The notes under the pieces: generated by a model
What the model was told of the DNA's origin: nothing
Database searches by the model: none
Seen by the model: only the letters and a program-made list of their open reading frames with translations
Program-made: the position numbers and the translations under genes
Part shown: positions 28,162 to 38,027 of the stretch, one piece after another
Position numbering within the stretch: the stretch's first letter is position 1
Layout: every line of letters starts with the position of its first letter
NCBI GenBank assembly: GCA_022539475.1
Contig: VCMS01000006.1
Location: forward strand, 202,504-266,503
Direction: 5' to 3'
DNA from: Gracilaria domingensis
Lineage: Eukaryota > Rhodophyta > Florideophyceae > Gracilariales > Gracilariaceae
Length of the DNA: 64,000 nucleotides

Positions 28162-29727
28162 CTATATTTTCAGTATATGCGTTTTTCCAGAGTTCTCTAC
28201 GGTGCCTATCAACCGTCCATTCCAGCTAACCGTTGCCCCCTTAAGTCCGTTTTTAATCAACCCATTCCCTTCCAGAATAATCTCCTTCACAGGATATCCC
28301 TTGCGAAACCTTGCAGTCCAATAGTGAGTCTCTCCAGATTGCGTCATACTGCACAACCCATCTTCCAAAGCGTATTCAGCCCTCCCCCCTCCTTCAGTAC
28401 TCTGTACCATAGAAACAGCTTCAACGTATTTGCCACCATCGTATTTTGCCTTTACATCACAAAGAGAGAGCACTCTATTGCTTCCACTCAAATCGATTCG
28501 TAGCTCATCAAACTCTGGGATGACGAATCTGGTAGCGGTATCAGCAGAAGTGGTAGAACAAGATGAACCACTAGAAGTGTCATAGACATCGACAGTGATT
28601 CCACCACCACCCGCATCGAACTTTGCAGCAATCAGTCTTTGGTATGATGTAGATCCGGCGTAGTAAACTGGCACGATACGGGGAGTAGCTCCGTACATCG
28701 CATTCTTAAAGAATCCCCATTGATCGTGATCGTGTCCTGCTAGAATCGCGATTACGGGAGCAGCCTCAATCGCAGTTTCGAGTCCGCGATTGTTGATGAA
28801 CTTCTCAAGGCCTCTCCATGAGTGAGGTACTAGGACGATTGATTTTCCATCATTGGTAGCTGAAATTAACTCAGCCCGCAGATAGTCTTCAACACTTGTT
28901 ACATCGAAGTACTCCTCGAACGTCGTGTCAGGGGCGGAGAAGTAGTCAAGATATCTGCCTGTAGGTAGGCCTGTAGACCAATGTAGCACGATGAATACAT
29001 AGTTATTAATCTCGATGGAAAAACTGAAGCTTCCTTGATTATGAAACTCGTCTTGAAACCTAGATGGGTTATGGTTGAAGATTGTCGGAGAAACTTGCCA
29101 ATCAATGCTGCGGATTTTGAAACCTGAGCTTGTCAATGTATCAATTGTAGATCCGAGAAAGTTGATCATTCTTTTTCGTTCTGGTTCAGCTGGTATAGTG
29201 TTTGCGTAATCATGGTTTCCAAGAACCACGATCATTGGTACACCGAGATTACTGACAGGTTGATGAAAGTAGGTAATAATGTCATCCAATTCGTCTTGGG
29301 CTCCAGTGTTGGTAATATCACCGTTGTTGAAGATAGCCTTCACATCTCTTGTAGGATCATTCACAAGAGCTGTGATACAATCAACCTGGTTCTCGGTGGC
29401 GCTGATTAAAGTGTTCTTACGCCTCCTTCTTCCAACAACACCAGTGAATATACAGTCACTAAGAGGCTGATCCTTACATGTGGTAAAGTAGAATTGAACA
29501 TCGGTAGCCATGACAATATCAAATGATGAAGATCCTGAAATAGCGGCTCCTTCAGTAATTGGATAGCGTGAGTATGAGATGGGTTCACACACGAGAGCAC
29601 TGTTGCAAATTGTTGAGGTATCTGAACAGTCGGTACTCGAGCACGAATCACCTGCCGTACGGATAGTTGGCGAGGCTTGTGCGAGCCAGAATGCGCTAAG
29701 GCAGAGTGTTTCCAACAAGAACTTCAT
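28162..29727 (-). CDS. Secreted calcineurin-like metallophosphoesterase
   Basis: 521 residues. The first 18 or so form a signal peptide (MKFLLETLCLSAFWLAQAS), followed by a short Cys-rich segment, so the enzyme is probably extracellular or vacuolar. The metal-binding motif series of the calcineurin-like superfamily is present: ATDVQF (usual DxH, here with Gln at the His position), NNGDITN (GD), VVLGNHDYA (GNHD), VPHSW (His) and AGHDHDQ (GHxH). The last 130 residues form a beta-rich extension ending TVENSGKTHILKI. The substrate is unknown; such enzymes cleave phosphomonoesters or diesters. A 135-bp copy of part of this gene lies at 13677-13815, so a small gene family or past duplication exists. 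The next gene-sized feature to its left is the young retrotransposon. Confidence 0.87.
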   Translation of the reverse strand: MKFLLETLCLSAFWLAQASPTIRTAGDSCSSTDCSDTSTICNSALVCEPISYSRYPITEGAAISGSSSFDIVMATDVQFYFTTCKDQPLSDCIFTGVVGRRRRKNTLISATENQVDCITALVNDPTRDVKAIFNNGDITNTGAQDELDDIITYFHQPVSNLGVPMIVVLGNHDYANTIPAEPERKRMINFLGSTIDTLTSSGFKIRSIDWQVSPTIFNHNPSRFQDEFHNQGSFSFSIEINNYVFIVLHWSTGLPTGRYLDYFSAPDTTFEEYFDVTSVEDYLRAELISATNDGKSIVLVPHSWRGLEKFINNRGLETAIEAAPVIAILAGHDHDQWGFFKNAMYGATPRIVPVYYAGSTSYQRLIAAKFDAGGGGITVDVYDTSSGSSCSTTSADTATRFVIPEFDELRIDLSGSNRVLSLCDVKAKYDGGKYVEAVSMVQSTEGGGRAEYALEDGLCSMTQSGETHYWTARFRKGYPVKEIILEGNGLIKNGLKGATVSWNGRLIGTVENSGKTHILKI

Positions 29728-30344
29728 GCTGGATGTGTGTTATGGGGAATAACACTCAATGCCGCGAGTTTTGAAGGGGGTCAGTTCAGCCCTTCTTGTT
29801 CTTGGTGCGACGGTGATATATCATCTGATGTGAAAGCGGTCCTTTTGTACCGTTCCGAATTTGATGCTGAGACGGGAGAGGTACGTGGTTTATCATAAAT
29901 GTGTCATAGAAAAGCCAGGATATGGATGATGCTGACTCAGGCGCGGAATAATGAGCGTAACCAATAGCTTCTTGGGTACAATGGTGGAGGTGGACAATTT
30001 TTAGTTTTAGGCAATTGCTACTGCTGTACATCTTTATGTTTTGGGTTTAAACTTTGTTCAACGGGTATCCGTTGTTTCTTACCTTGGCCGGGTATGAGGA
30101 TGAGAGGGGTAGCCCTAAGCAAAAGGCTGACAAGGTGGATCAATTGATCGTGGCACCAACGAAACAAAATGTAGAGGCGACAGAAAGATTTCGCGGTCTA
30201 TAAAATCTTCTCTTGAGTGGCGTACAGGACCATCCACTGACGTGAGCAGATTGCAGAAAGAACGTATTTGACTGCCAGTTTTATCGAAGGTAGTAGTACC
30301 TTTGGTCATAGCTACCCTTGATACCCTTGGTACATCGGTGACAT
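29728..30344. other. Intergenic region
   Basis: Upstream flank of the phosphoesterase gene. No gene recognised. Confidence 0.4.
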
Positions 30345-30445
30345 CCTCTGCACATCTCGCACTGAGATTCTCAGTGCTAGATGTGCAGAGGGATGTGGCG
30401 TGGCAAAAGGTGCGCTCTGGAACATCTCCCTGGGAGATGTTCCAG
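30345..30445. repeat. Two adjacent near-perfect palindromes
   Basis: First palindrome: arms 30345-30367 and 30369-30391, 23 bp with one mismatch and a 1-base centre. Second: arms CTGGAACATCTCCC (30417-30430) and its exact reverse complement (30432-30445), also with a 1-base centre. They end 50 bases before the left end of the Harbinger element. Confidence 0.92.
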
Positions 30446-30581
30446 TGTGCTCCGTTGGAATGCAGCGCAACTGGTGCATATGCACGGAAAACAATGGGTG
30501 CAACCGAAAATTTCCAAAGTTCTAAACGTGACCGCTTCTGGCAAATAAGTGATGGACAAGTACACCATCTTGTTGCCGAAA

Positions 30582-30628
30582 TTTGGGATACTGGTCGGGG
30601 TAGGCGAACCCCCGACCAGCATCCCAAA
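30582..30628. repeat. Subterminal hairpin in the Harbinger element
   Basis: Arms 30582-30600 and 30610-30628, 19 bp with one mismatch, 9-base loop. It lies 86 bases inside the left end and could be a transposase or accessory-protein binding region; that role is inferred. Confidence 0.85.
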
Positions 30629-30766
30629 CGTGACACCAGTGAAAGTTTCACGTAACTGGCGCGTACATTGTCGCGCAAGATACATGTTTATTTGTAAACC
30701 ATCCCAACCACACAGACAAACAAGCACCATCCTCACTTCGCAAGTACATCCAAGAGCCCCTACTTC

Positions 30767-31975
30767 ATGGCTTCCGATCCAAGCATTGAACTAGCCTTTG
30801 TTGTCCAGATTCCATCTATTATCTTCATTCTACAACTGTTCTGTTTGTCACTCATACGTAAACATCAACAACAGAGGCACAAAAGGGAGTTCAAACGGTA
30901 TGCAAAGCCCGTTAAGTTCCATCGAATTGGATTGCTCAGACCTCAATTTCACACCACACCTTGGCGGCACTTATTCCGTTGTGGCTCAAACGCCGAGTTT
31001 CTTGTAGCGACAAGCTTTCCGCGCTCTTTGCTTCTCCGTGATTTGATACCTTGGTTCTCAGAGAAAAAAAAACATATTAGAAATGGCTCCCCGTTTCGAC
31101 GTTCGCATTCGAGGCGAGGTCGTAAACCGCTGCTAGAAACTGAAGACCTTCTCGGGATGGTATTATGGTACTTAAAAAGCGGAGATGTGGAGTACAGTTT
31201 GTGTCCCGTGTTCGGAATTACGCCGTCTTCTGTGGCGGAGTGGTTGGAATACGGTATGGAAGTCATGTCTGAACTCGTTACCGACGAAAAGCATACTCCC
31301 TTTCGTATAAAATGGCCGACAGCATGTGAGATGCAAGAGTCCTGTGAGCTTCTAAGGAAGAATAGATTGTTTGGTTACGCATTACGGGGTGTATTTGCCA
31401 TCAGCGACGGAGCCAGATTGCGCGTTCCGGACTTCGTGGACCCCGACACGCAGAACGCCTTCTACAATGCAATGACGCAACGCGTAGAAGCCACCAATCT
31501 GCTTGTTTGGAACTTTCGTGGAGAAATCATTCACGCAGCGCTCAACTTCCCGGGCAGCTGGCACGATAGTCGGCTAGCTTACATTTCCGGGCTTTACTGG
31601 CCTTCACTGGCATTGGACAGCAACACACCACCGGGATACGCTGTTCTCGGAGACAGCGCATTTGTTAACGACAGAAGAACCGGAAAGGTCGTACGAGCTC
31701 GCAAAGTAAACGAGTGGAAGAATCTGCCAGTGTCCGACGGTTGTGTTGCTGTTGAGCTTCTGCTGCAGCGAATGTATCCGAGTGAGAGGCAAAGTGCCGA
31801 ATGGGGTGTACGAGGCCTCAAAGCACCTTTCCGTCGCCTGACCAGGACCCTTCCCGGTGACCATTACAAGCGCGGACGGCTGCTGAGCGTTGCCTGTCAT
31901 CTGGTCAACTACAGAACGCGGGTAGCTGGTCTGAACCAAATAGCGTCCGTGTATAGTAAAGCTCCAACGCAATAA
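30767..31975 (+). CDS. PIF/Harbinger transposase (DDE_Tnp_4/HARBI1-like)
   Basis: 402 residues. It performs cut-and-paste transposition of the surrounding element. The catalytic domain in the second half shows the expected DDE residues: Asp in FAISDGARLRVP, Asp in YAVLGDSAFVND, and Glu in the segment SERQSAEWGVRGLKAPFRRL. HALNFPGS-type text is present as NFPGSWHDSRL, a family hallmark. The N-terminal part includes a basic stretch and a helix-turn-helix-like segment (YSLCPVFGITPSSVAEWL). Starts at an ATG about 270 bases inside the left terminal repeat. Length and motifs look intact. Confidence 0.93.
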   Translation: MASDPSIELAFVVQIPSIIFILQLFCLSLIRKHQQQRHKREFKRYAKPVKFHRIGLLRPQFHTTPWRHLFRCGSNAEFLVATSFPRSLLLRDLIPWFSEKKKHIRNGSPFRRSHSRRGRKPLLETEDLLGMVLWYLKSGDVEYSLCPVFGITPSSVAEWLEYGMEVMSELVTDEKHTPFRIKWPTACEMQESCELLRKNRLFGYALRGVFAISDGARLRVPDFVDPDTQNAFYNAMTQRVEATNLLVWNFRGEIIHAALNFPGSWHDSRLAYISGLYWPSLALDSNTPPGYAVLGDSAFVNDRRTGKVVRARKVNEWKNLPVSDGCVAVELLLQRMYPSERQSAEWGVRGLKAPFRRLTRTLPGDHYKRGRLLSVACHLVNYRTRVAGLNQIASVYSKAPTQ

Positions 31976-33059
31976 AATAACCGTCGCTCACAATCCATCT
32001 CGCCCACAGCGTGGCGCTCAGCAGCTGCTACTTCAACACCGCGCGTGCATTGCGGCCGCATGCAGCGGCGTCGCACACAGCGCGCAGCGCCGGCGCACAT
32101 TGGACAAACTTGCGCGTCACAATGTTGTCCGATGTTGCTCATCTCATGGTTGCGAGAGCCAGGCGGCGCGCGGGGTGCCCCAGCGATGATGCGCGGGCGG
32201 CGGAGGCGGCGAGGAGGTGGGCGACGCGTGCGGGTTTTGCGTTAGCGACGACTTGCACGGCGAGCCGGCCGCGCCCGCAGTGGACGGCTGCTGCGTCCGG
32301 CGGGAGCGCGCGCGAGGGGGATGGGTAACTCTGTGGTCACGCGTCGATTAGCAGCGCCACCCACCGAACCGCCCGTCCCCGGCGTGCGCGGCGTTTTCGG
32401 CCTCTTCGCCGAGCGCGCCGCAGCCGCAGCAGTGCGAGCTCGTGTGGGCGTTTGCGGCGACAACAGGTAGTGCTTTGCGTGTTGTTGCATTTCGGGCGTG
32501 CTTCCCGCCGGCGCGTGCGATCAACAGCGTCGGACGAGTGTTTACGCAGCAGCGCCCGTAGCATATGACGCGGGAAAGACGCGCGCGAGGAAGGGCGGGG
32601 GGCGGCGCGTAGCGTCGCTAGGACCGCAGAGCAGCGTGCGCAACCAAGCTGACTTGGCACCAGCCGGGCAGCTGCCAAAAGGTACGCGCCTTTCCGCCAT
32701 CGCACGCGCGCTACACATCGCCATACGTGGCAGTGCTTTGTCACAGAATGCACTCGTCCCACCTTCGAAAAGTGCTGCGCCCACGGCACGGTGAACGATG
32801 CCCACCGCCACTGACCAGGCGTATCAAGTGCCTGGTGCGCCCAACCGCAGCAACCAAACCGACCCCCCACGCGCCGCCATGACGGAGGACCTGCCCGTCG
32901 GCCTGCAGCTGGCGCGCGTGCACAACGTTCTGCGCGCCGAGCAGCAAGCCTTCACGTTCACGCAGATCCATCACAACACCGGCGTCGACATCGACGGCAA
33001 GTACGACGTGCTGCTGTCGCTCACCGGCGATACAACACGGGCGGGACGGCGAACGCAAT
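31974..33059. other. GC-rich host-like block inside the Harbinger element
   Basis: About 1.09 kb, much richer in G, C and CG dinucleotides than the two transposon genes around it and similar to host promoters here (for example 36.0-36.7 kb). It is bounded by the 8-bp direct repeat AACGCAAT (31966-31973 and 33052-33059), the first copy overlapping the transposase stop. It may be captured host DNA or an inserted short element with an 8-bp target duplication. No terminal inverted repeats were found for it. Confidence 0.6.
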
Positions 33060-33061
33060 GA
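32879..33061 (+). pseudogene. Captured 5' gene fragment, parent unknown
   Basis: An ATG-led frame reading MTEDLPVGLQLARVHNVLRA and continuing through GVDIDGKYDVLLSLTGD before it degrades and stops at the block's edge. GC-rich codon use and the preceding CG-rich sequence resemble a host promoter plus first coding part. An in-frame ATG at 32798 could also be the start. I do not recognise the family; the frame stops within about 60 residues, so it is probably only the beginning of a host gene. Confidence 0.4.
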
Positions 33062-33066
33062 ATGAC

Positions 33067-34119
33067 TCAGTTCCTTGATTTGTCGAGCACGCGTGTGATC
33101 GTGTCCTCAATCGTTGAAGCAACCATCGCTTGGATGCTTTGGCGGCTGCGCTCCACGACTTCCTTCACCAACGACTCCATGTCTCTATCCGCTGCCGCCA
33201 TCTGTTGCCTCATCCGACTAGTCTGGGCGTCCTGAAAGTCTCGCAAACTCCTTCCCAAATCCTTCATAGTGTCCTGGAGCTCCGTCTCCCGTCGCTTGGC
33301 AGGTGTAATGTATGGTCTACTCACCATCCGCTTTTGCTGGTTCTGACTAACATTATTGTTCCGACTACCCGCTTGATTCTGTTGCCCGGAAGGGCCTGCT
33401 ACAGATTCGTTTTCTTTGGCGCTTAGCCCAATGTGATCTTCGAGATTGGAGTTGTAGCTTAGAGATACCATTTTGGACAGTATCTCCTTTTGGATATTCT
33501 TAGCTCGGCGAACGTACTCAGGACATGTGGGATCACCCGTTCGTTTTTGGAAGTATAGCAGCTTGTCATACTTCTTCTTCAGTGCGACGGAACGTCTTCG
33601 TGGTCTGTCATTATCCTGTGCGTACCGGTTGTAGTCGCGATAGACTAATGCCCATCCATTCATACCTGTTGGTTCGTGTTCCTCAATGATGTCTAGAAGT
33701 ACATTAACATCGTGCACGGTGTAGTTCCACGTGTTGATTGTCCTGCCTCTGCAGCCTTTCTTCTTTTTCTTCTTACTGGTTTTAGCTGGTTCTACGGTGT
33801 CTACATCTTGCGCTGGCTGCACTTGAGAGTTTTGCTGAGTCGGTTGCTGTGCCGATACGGGCTGTTGTTTGTGTGGAAGCAGATCGTTGCGTTGCTGTCG
33901 TTCGTGTTCCAAACATTCCGGGACCTGCGTTTCTGGTGGCTGGGTCTCGTCAAGGTCACCCCAATTGTCGTCGTCTTCTTCTGCTAATAAGTACTCCTCC
34001 TCCTCCCCGACGTTAACCAGGTTCTCAATACGCAGCATTTGACGGTTCATGCTCTTTAGAAACGCTCTATCGTGTTGAAGTTTATAATTCAGCCTGCGCT
34101 TTTTGCTCATGCGCTGCAT
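33067..34119 (-). CDS. Myb/SANT-like (trihelix) protein of the Harbinger element
   Basis: 350 residues. Second gene typical of PIF/Harbinger elements; its product binds DNA and helps the transposase reach the element ends. A basic N-terminus, then acidic and Gln-rich linkers, a Lys-rich nuclear-localisation-like run, and a trihelix/SANT-like domain (about residues 128-210) with tryptophans in TWNYT and GWALV, ending in GDPTCPEYVRRAKNIQ, the signature of the DUF6818-type domain in such elements. A coiled-coil-like C-terminus follows. Convergent with the transposase, with the GC-rich block between. Looks intact. Confidence 0.82.
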   Translation of the reverse strand: MQRMSKKRRLNYKLQHDRAFLKSMNRQMLRIENLVNVGEEEEYLLAEEDDDNWGDLDETQPPETQVPECLEHERQQRNDLLPHKQQPVSAQQPTQQNSQVQPAQDVDTVEPAKTSKKKKKKGCRGRTINTWNYTVHDVNVLLDIIEEHEPTGMNGWALVYRDYNRYAQDNDRPRRRSVALKKKYDKLLYFQKRTGDPTCPEYVRRAKNIQKEILSKMVSLSYNSNLEDHIGLSAKENESVAGPSGQQNQAGSRNNNVSQNQQKRMVSRPYITPAKRRETELQDTMKDLGRSLRDFQDAQTSRMRQQMAAADRDMESLVKEVVERSRQSIQAMVASTIEDTITRVLDKSRN

Positions 34120-34317
34120 CGCTCGAAACCGAAACGGCAGTTGCGTTCTGTGAAAGCGGTGGCCACTCCAAGACTACTCGCGTCTTATGCATCGCTTGCA
34201 ATAAACACGCCATGGTTACAGACGAAAGTGTGTAACTACTCTGGTTCTGTCTCGCCAGCGTGGCAGATAGTTCCTCAGTCACCTTTAGGAAAGTAGCAAT
34301 TTCCGGTTGCACCCAAT

Positions 34318-36684
34318 GTTTTGTGTTGGTCTGATAGCGTATGACGCAAAGGTTATGTCTGTTACAATGTCACGTACAGTACACGTAGACACCCTCGGGC
34401 CTCGTACATGATCAAGGCGAAGTAGTGATGTGATAGAAAATGGAGCAAGTCAACTGGAGCACACATCCGGACAACAGCATCCCCCATATCATGAGGAGCT
34501 GGTCGATACAGATACCCGTGGCGAAGGTGGCTAAGGGATTATTACTACACGTACCGTCGAAAGTGCCGTCGTACCGCGCGTAAGGGGGGGTGCGGTGAGT
34601 CGATGGGAACAACGGGAAAGGGAGATTGATCACGAATCAAGGTGTGACAGAATTGATGCATGCCACGCTGTACCGCTGTTCTCCGTGTACAGGGTGCGAA
34701 GCTGTGTGAGCTGTTCAATCGTGGGGTGCTCGCCTGGATGGCAAAGTGTGAGCGCTTTGACGACCATTAAAACGGGCGGCATGACGCACCGCGCTCCTTG
34801 TTGTGGTCCACAAAGCTGACGTGCATAGAAACGGTTCCCTTTTAGCTTCCGCTTCCGCGTTTGACGCTCATTTCTCATGCGAGAAAGCCGTTGTTATCGA
34901 ATTCGCGGACATTGCCCGGCAGCCGTTCGTTTTTGTTGCGGCGCTGGGGCGAACGCTTCTGCAAACTGCGTGCAGCTTGGGGCAGCCGCAGGCAGAATGA
35001 GGCGCTGGCAGTTGTTCGAGGTGAGTGAGTATTATGTAGAGTTTGCGGTTTACACACACGTACAACAAAATAGCAAGGCGCTGAAACCACACAGCGGCTA
35101 AAGGCATAGGACCAGATATTATCTGGTCAAGTATGCACTAAAGTTGGCAGAAGCGTCGAGCAGAACCATGTACGACGGCGGCTTTGGTTGTAAAGGTTGA
35201 ATCTGCGTTGTCGATAAGTTGTTGCCTGTGTGTGGTGGAACAGGCTCGGGCCCCGAGCCTCGGGGCGATTCGGCCGCAACGGTATGATACTGCAAGAGCT
35301 TGTACAGAAGAAGAGCAAACTCCGCACCGTTTTATTCCTCTGGAGGCATGCCTCTTTCAGGTAGCTCTCTGCTTGGTAGACGCACTCAAAGAGTGTGTGC
35401 CCAATGTTACAGTACTGTTCGAATTCCAAGAGGTTTAGACTTGGCGCGCAGCACGTGTGAAGGATATTACATGTCGCCGCATGAGAACGTAGGATGACAT
35501 CACAATGCAATTAAAAAGTGTTGGCGGGAGCTATATGTATAACATTTGGACATTATTTCTGATGTTTGGTGAGTGCTGTTTAGCCTTTTTCGTTGTCAAC
35601 GAAGCAGCATTTTCTTTTTAGCTTGAACGAGCCAGGCCCCATACGACAGGTTTCCAAGTTGGATTGCGAAACGGGGCAACGCGAATCGCAGCGGTTACCG
35701 CAATAATATCGCGGATAGAGTAGTAACCTTATCCTGAACCTTATTGCGTTGATACAGTATCTGCGATGTCTGCGGCACGGTTGCAGCGAGGTTGCTACCG
35801 ATAGCGGCCCGATGCACGCAGGCAACAGGTAGCGTCGTTTCTAAAGCTATGGAAGAAGCGGGGACGGACAAGGCGGCGGGCAGCGAGGAACCGGGAGGCG
35901 GCTCGGTGCTGCCGTCGAGAAAAAAAAGAAGTGAGTGGGGGCGCCAAGGATACGCGCCCAAAATCGGCGCGGCGCATACACGGAATACAGCCTTCGCGCG
36001 CGGCGTCCAATGGCAGCGCGCGCGCGCAGTTTGTTCAAATGGGCGGCCAAACAGGCGCGCATGACGTCATTGCGCGGCGCGAATTTCCCGACGAAACGGG
36101 CCGCTTCCGGACACGGCGCCGGCGCCGCTGTGTGCTCGCGATCTGCGAAACAACAGCTCATGTCGCCGAGCGCGGGCGGCCCATGCATGGGTCCAAGCGC
36201 GGCGCGCCGGCCGCCAGCGCGCTGAGACGCGCCGGCGTCTCAACACGTACGAGAACGCCGCGCCGCCGGCCGCGCGGCCGCGCGCGCGCTCGCTCGCCCC
36301 GTCCCACCGCCCGCGCAGCGCCGCGGCCCGCGCTGCGCGCGCGCGCCGCGCTCAGCGAACGCGCGGCCGGCCCGCGCGCCGCGCGCGCGCGCGCGCCGCG
36401 CGGGCCGCGCGGGCCGCGCGTGGCGCGCGCGCGCGCGCCCAACGGCCGCGCGCACTGTCGGAGCGCAGCGCAGTTGGGCGCGGCGCGGCGCGCGCGCGCG
36501 GCACGCGTCGAGCGACAGCCGCGCGCGCGCGCGCGCGGCGCGCTCAGCCAGACACGCGCGGCGCGCGGCGCGAGTGCGCGCGGACGCGCGCTCTGGCGCC
36601 CCATTAGACGGCGCGGCGCGGCGCGCGGGCGGGCGCGCGGGCGGCGGCGGGTGTTGACCGCGCGGCGACTCGGTGCGCTCCGTC
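34318..36684. other. Long intergenic region, becoming extremely GC-rich
   Basis: 34.3-35.9 kb shows no gene. From about 36.0 kb CG dinucleotides dominate, and 36.25-36.56 kb is nearly all G and C with long alternating GC tracts. A perfect ATGACGTCAT (CRE/ATF-like palindrome) lies at about 36060-36069. Probably the promoter of the gene at 36685. Confidence 0.45.
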
Positions 36685-37758
36685 ATGGCCGCTTCTTCCG
36701 CTTGTTGCTCGCCGCCCTCGCCGCCGCCGCGCTCGCCTTCCATGTCGCCGCGGCACTCCGATACGTCGCTCAATAGCGTGTCCACGCCGTTCGCCGCCGC
36801 CGTGGCCGCCGACGCGCAGCGCGCTTGTGACGCGCTGGTGCTGCCGTTGCCGGCGCATGCCAGTACCAGCACCATTTCTCGCTCCAGTCACGCCAGTAAT
36901 GACGATCACTTCTTGCATCCGCCGTCGTTCACCCGCCTGCCCAAGGCCAAGGTGTTTGTGCGCCGCGAGCCGAGCCGCATAGCCGCCCACACCGCCCGCA
37001 ACCACAGCAGCAACAGCAACCACAGCAAGTCGCTGCCGCGGTCGAGCGACAAGCCATTACCGCGGCCTAGCAAGCCGGTCGACAAGCGATGTGCATCGGA
37101 TATCCACGACGTCTTCCACGTCAAGCACGCCAACCAGCCGTTGGCAAAGCCTTGCACCAACGGCAACGACCGCGTGCGCACCGATTTGCACGCCTTGGTT
37201 GATCAGCTGCCGGACGTCAACCACCCCGTCCCGCGCTGGATTCCGTCCGACGAGAGAAGGGACTGGACCGCTCAAGACGCCTTTGACCCGTGTGAACTCG
37301 AGGACGACGATCAACCGTCCAGCCGCTGGGCGACCAGCTTTCGAAATCTAGCAAACATGTACAAATCCAAGCCCGCCAAATCCGCTGCTGCTGCTCGCGC
37401 CTCCGTTCTACACGTTCAACCGCCAACGCTCGGTGAGCGCCTAGGCTTCTCGTCCAAGGGCGACAAGCGTCGCCACCACCACGCTCCCAAGTCGAGCCCA
37501 CCTACATCGCAATCGTCTACCACCAACCAAAGTTGTACGCCCCCGGCAAAGCGCTCCAAGAGGAGACCGCACGAGGCGCAGGTCACGCGTTCAAAGGCGC
37601 ACGATGCGCAGCCGCAGCAGAGCGATCACATGAGCTGCTACGCCGATGACTACGTGGGCTTTCTGGAAAAGCCGTCACCACATGTGCTGTACCAACGGCA
37701 TCGCTCGTCGTGGTTCTCCCGCTTCCTGCGGCGCGGTCGCGCGGCGGTGCGTTCGTAG
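36685..37758 (+). CDS. Hypothetical disordered protein
   Basis: 357 residues, start at the first ATG. Rich in Ser, Pro, His and Arg, low in hydrophobic residues, with a basic KRSKRRPHEA segment that could be a nuclear signal. A short ordered-looking part is near the middle (FRNLANMYKS) and another at the C-terminus (YADDYVGFLEKPSP...WFSRFLRRGRAAV). No known domain. The long ATG-led open frame after a strong CG-rich promoter and gene-like codon choice argue that it is a real, lineage-specific gene. It converges on the ketoacyl-CoA synthase gene, with about 270 bases between the ends. Confidence 0.6.
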   Translation: MAASSACCSPPSPPPRSPSMSPRHSDTSLNSVSTPFAAAVAADAQRACDALVLPLPAHASTSTISRSSHASNDDHFLHPPSFTRLPKAKVFVRREPSRIAAHTARNHSSNSNHSKSLPRSSDKPLPRPSKPVDKRCASDIHDVFHVKHANQPLAKPCTNGNDRVRTDLHALVDQLPDVNHPVPRWIPSDERRDWTAQDAFDPCELEDDDQPSSRWATSFRNLANMYKSKPAKSAAAARASVLHVQPPTLGERLGFSSKGDKRRHHHAPKSSPPTSQSSTTNQSCTPPAKRSKRRPHEAQVTRSKAHDAQPQQSDHMSCYADDYVGFLEKPSPHVLYQRHRSSWFSRFLRRGRAAVRS

Positions 37759-38027
37759 AGGCTCACTCCAGGCTGGCGTGTGCGCCGCCTCCTTGGCTTT
37801 GGTCGCTTTGTGTTGTGTTTTACCAGCTACAGCTCTGTATGTACTAGAGGGAATCCGCACCTTTGGTAAATGGTTCCGTTTGAAACAAAAACAGTGCCCT
37901 AAAAAAAGATGTACGTGCGTACAGCCGCGCGTGTGTGTTGTAATTTGTGTGTGGTGGGTGCGTGCCGCGCGATGCGTCTCACGTTGCCGCCTCGCCTTGT
38001 TTACAAAAGTTAATTCAAAGTCCTCCT

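Larger units (their letters stand above)
30496..34314. mobile_element. PIF/Harbinger DNA transposon
   Basis: 3.8 kb. The ends are terminal inverted repeats: left GGGTGCAACCGAAAATT (from 30496), right, on the other strand, GGGTGCAACCGGAAATT (from 34314). Similarity continues for about 39 bp, 31 matches. The 3-bp AAT on each side (30493-30495 and 34315-34317) is the target duplication length expected of this superfamily. Inside are a DDE transposase (plus strand) and a Myb/SANT-like protein gene (minus strand), the standard two-gene set. Between them is a GC-rich block (about 31974-33059) unlike the rest. The eight end-repeat mismatches suggest it is not brand new, but both genes are open, so it may be autonomous. 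Confidence 0.9.

Noticed and set aside
29935-30495. Idea that the palindromes belong inside the Harbinger element
   Set aside because: The terminal repeat and AAT duplication place the left end at 30496, so the first two palindromes are outside.
31974-33059. hAT-type insertion as the only explanation of the GC-rich block
   Set aside because: The 8-bp AACGCAAT repeat would fit, but no terminal inverted repeats were found, and an 8-mer match by chance near both edges is not negligible.
35931-36776. Long Arg/Ala-rich open frames on both strands
   Set aside because: They arise because CG-rich DNA has few stops; composition is Arg/Ala/Pro only and several frames are open at once.
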